A stretch of 7,721 nt of DNA from Deltaproteobacteria bacterium (GTDB lineage Bacteria; Bdellovibrionota_C; UBA2361; SZUA-149; JADYYL01), in NCBI GenBank assembly GCA_020853655.1, contig JADYYL010000038.1, positions 1 to 7,721 of the forward strand, written 5' to 3'. Of this stretch, positions 6,971 to 7,721 are shown piece by piece. Position 1 is the first letter of the stretch; the number at the start of each line of letters is the position of its first letter. The notes below the pieces were generated by a model. The model was given only the letters and a program-made list of their open reading frames with translations, ran no database searches and was not told the origin of the DNA. Made by a program: the position numbers and the translations under genes.

Positions 6971-7137
6971 CCCTGATGAGACGTTTGGACAGCTCGCACT
7001 CTGTCCGTTCTTCTGCCTGACACCGCGACCTCAACAACCGTCCCGACGTCAGTGGTATTTCAGTCTAGGGCCATCGCCGAAGGGGGGGCAACCAGAAAGA
7101 GGGAGCCACAAAGGGCTGAAGAATAGACGGCCCAAAC

Positions 7138-7171
7138 GCAAAAAGGGAGAGGCACTGCCTCTCCCTTTTGC
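7138..7171 (-). terminator. Intrinsic terminator of the Rrf2 gene, probably bidirectional
   Basis: GGGAGAGGC and GCCTCTCCC form a GC-rich stem with a 3-base loop, flanked by five A on one side and four T on the other. On the minus strand the stem is followed by TTTTT, about 40 bases after the stop codon of the Rrf2 gene. On the plus strand it is followed by TTTT, so it could also stop transcription from the opposite direction. It separates the regulator gene from gspC. Confidence 0.9.
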
Positions 7172-7212
7172 AAACAACTCACAACTTATCGCCCGAGAAG
7201 GGCGGCCCGTCA

Positions 7213-7668
7213 TTACAGGCTTGCGCGCTCCGTAGCGGAGAGCACTTCGCTCGCATCGGTAATGCCGAGCGATCGAGCACGATCGCAGAGGCTGGCGAGC
7301 GAGACGCCGCGCAGCGTGGACTGGAAAGAGCCTTCAATCTCTGACCAAACCTTGTCGATGAGTTCAGCGAGCGCCGGAGCGTCAGTTCGCGTGTCCTCTT
7401 GGAGGCGGGGGCGAAGAGCGCGCATTACCTCTTCCAGTCGGATTTCCTTAGGGTCCTTTGCGAGCGAGTAGCCGCCGCGGGGGCCACGCTTTCCGACGAC
7501 AACTTCTGCCTGTCGGAGCTTAGCGAAAATTTGCTCAAGAAAGCGCTGCGGAATTCGCTGGCGCTTTGCGATCTGGCGAACTTGGGCCGGACCGCCGTTG
7601 AGGTTGTAAGCGAGATCGACGAGCGCCATGATCCCGTACTGTTCCTCTCGTGAAAGCTTGACTGCCAT
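7213..7668 (-). CDS. Rrf2-family winged-helix transcriptional regulator without iron-sulfur cysteines
   Basis: Rrf2 proteins are dimeric DNA-binding regulators that include IscR, NsrR, RsrR and CymR. The 151-residue protein starts MAVKLSREEQYGIMALVDLA, a standard Rrf2 opening. A helix-turn-helix spans about 28-58 (VRQIAKRQRIPQRFLEQIFAKL), followed by the wing signature GKRGPRGGYSLAKDPKEI (59-76). The dimerisation helix follows (about 97-118). The three clustered cysteines that bind an Fe-S cluster in IscR/NsrR (around residues 90-105) are absent; the only cysteine is C128. It is therefore more like cluster-free members such as CymR, but the target cannot be read from sequence. The start is ATG at 7668; only a weak purine-rich ribosome binding site precedes it. 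It has its own terminator before gspC, so a link to secretion control is only suggested by proximity. Confidence 0.93.
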   Translation of the reverse strand: MAVKLSREEQYGIMALVDLAYNLNGGPAQVRQIAKRQRIPQRFLEQIFAKLRQAEVVVGKRGPRGGYSLAKDPKEIRLEEVMRALRPRLQEDTRTDAPALAELIDKVWSEIEGSFQSTLRGVSLASLCDRARSLGITDASEVLSATERASL

Positions 7669-7721
7669 GTTCTGTCTCTTCGTTGTGCGTTGTTAAAAGT
7701 TTGCTGCGCGCTAATACAAAA
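7669..7721 (-). other. Upstream region of the Rrf2 gene (partial)
   Basis: Only 53 bases are visible. A weak promoter-like pair TTGTAT-16 bases-TTTAAC can be drawn on the minus strand, and a near-tandem 7-base repeat (CGTTGTG, CGTTGTT, 7681-7694 plus strand) could be part of an operator. Neither is strong enough to call. Confidence 0.25.

Larger units (their letters stand above)
6913..7212. other. Non-coding region between gspC and the Rrf2 gene
   Basis: This 300-base stretch must hold the gspC promoter and 5' leader, but no convincing -35/-10 pair is visible. It contains the terminator at 7138-7171 and a run of seven G on the plus strand (7082-7088). It also has a 6-bp hairpin GGACAG/CTGTCC (6987-6992 with 7001-7006) and a 10-bp perfect palindrome CGAACGTTCG (6961-6970), 48 bases before the gspC GTG. 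A plus-strand open frame across it (6906-7235) runs through the terminator and into the end of the Rrf2 gene and is not considered a gene. Confidence 0.6.

Noticed and set aside
7020..7080. Minus-strand TGAAATACCAC, an 11-base match to a conserved 23S rRNA segment, with GGACAG at a similar distance downstream
   Set aside because: The surrounding bases do not align with 23S rRNA as I remember it, and an 11-base match is within reach of chance. A BLASTN of 6913-7137 against rRNA would settle it.
7138..7171. Hairpin considered as an operator for the Rrf2 protein
   Set aside because: GC-rich stem with flanking A and T runs just after the Rrf2 stop codon is fully explained as an intrinsic terminator.
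6906..7235. Plus-strand open frame of 109 codons across the gspC-Rrf2 gap
   Set aside because: It crosses the terminator and both flanking genes' ends, has no good ribosome binding site seen, and its composition is that of non-coding DNA.

Overview
The window carries a minus-strand block of type II secretion system (T2SS) genes in the order gspC-gspD-gspE-gspF, read right to left. An Rrf2-family transcriptional regulator lies upstream of gspC on the same strand. gspF is cut by the left edge of the window. The Rrf2 gene is complete, with only 53 bases in front of it.

Organism: a Gram-negative (diderm) bacterium of fairly high GC, since GspC, GspD, GspE and GspF together imply an inner and an outer membrane. 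A true GspC (membrane anchor, HR domain, PDZ domain) in C-D-E-F order is typical of proteobacterial and deltaproteobacterial/myxococcal-type systems. Nothing here fixes the lineage further. Non-ATG starts are common: gspE begins with GTG, gspF with TTG and most likely gspD with GTG.

Layout: 1-911 gspF (partial, 303 codons seen); 920-2575 gspE; 2576-2816 a 241-base gap rich in inverted repeats and holding two short ORFs with good ribosome binding sites; 2817-5936 gspD (longer starts are possible); 5971-6912 gspC; 6913-7212 a 300-base non-coding region with a clear intrinsic terminator at about 7138-7171; 7213-7668 the Rrf2 regulator; 7669-7721 its upstream region.

How the genes work together: GspC links the inner-membrane platform to the GspD secretin in the outer membrane. 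GspE is the cytoplasmic ATPase, and GspF is the platform membrane protein that couples ATP hydrolysis to pseudopilus assembly. The pseudopilins and GspK/L/M are not in the window and may lie beyond the left edge. The terminator suggests that the Rrf2 gene is a separate transcription unit from gspC. The structured gspD-gspE gap interrupts an otherwise compact operon and is the least explained part of the window. No CRISPR array, tRNA, rRNA, insertion sequence or phage gene was seen.
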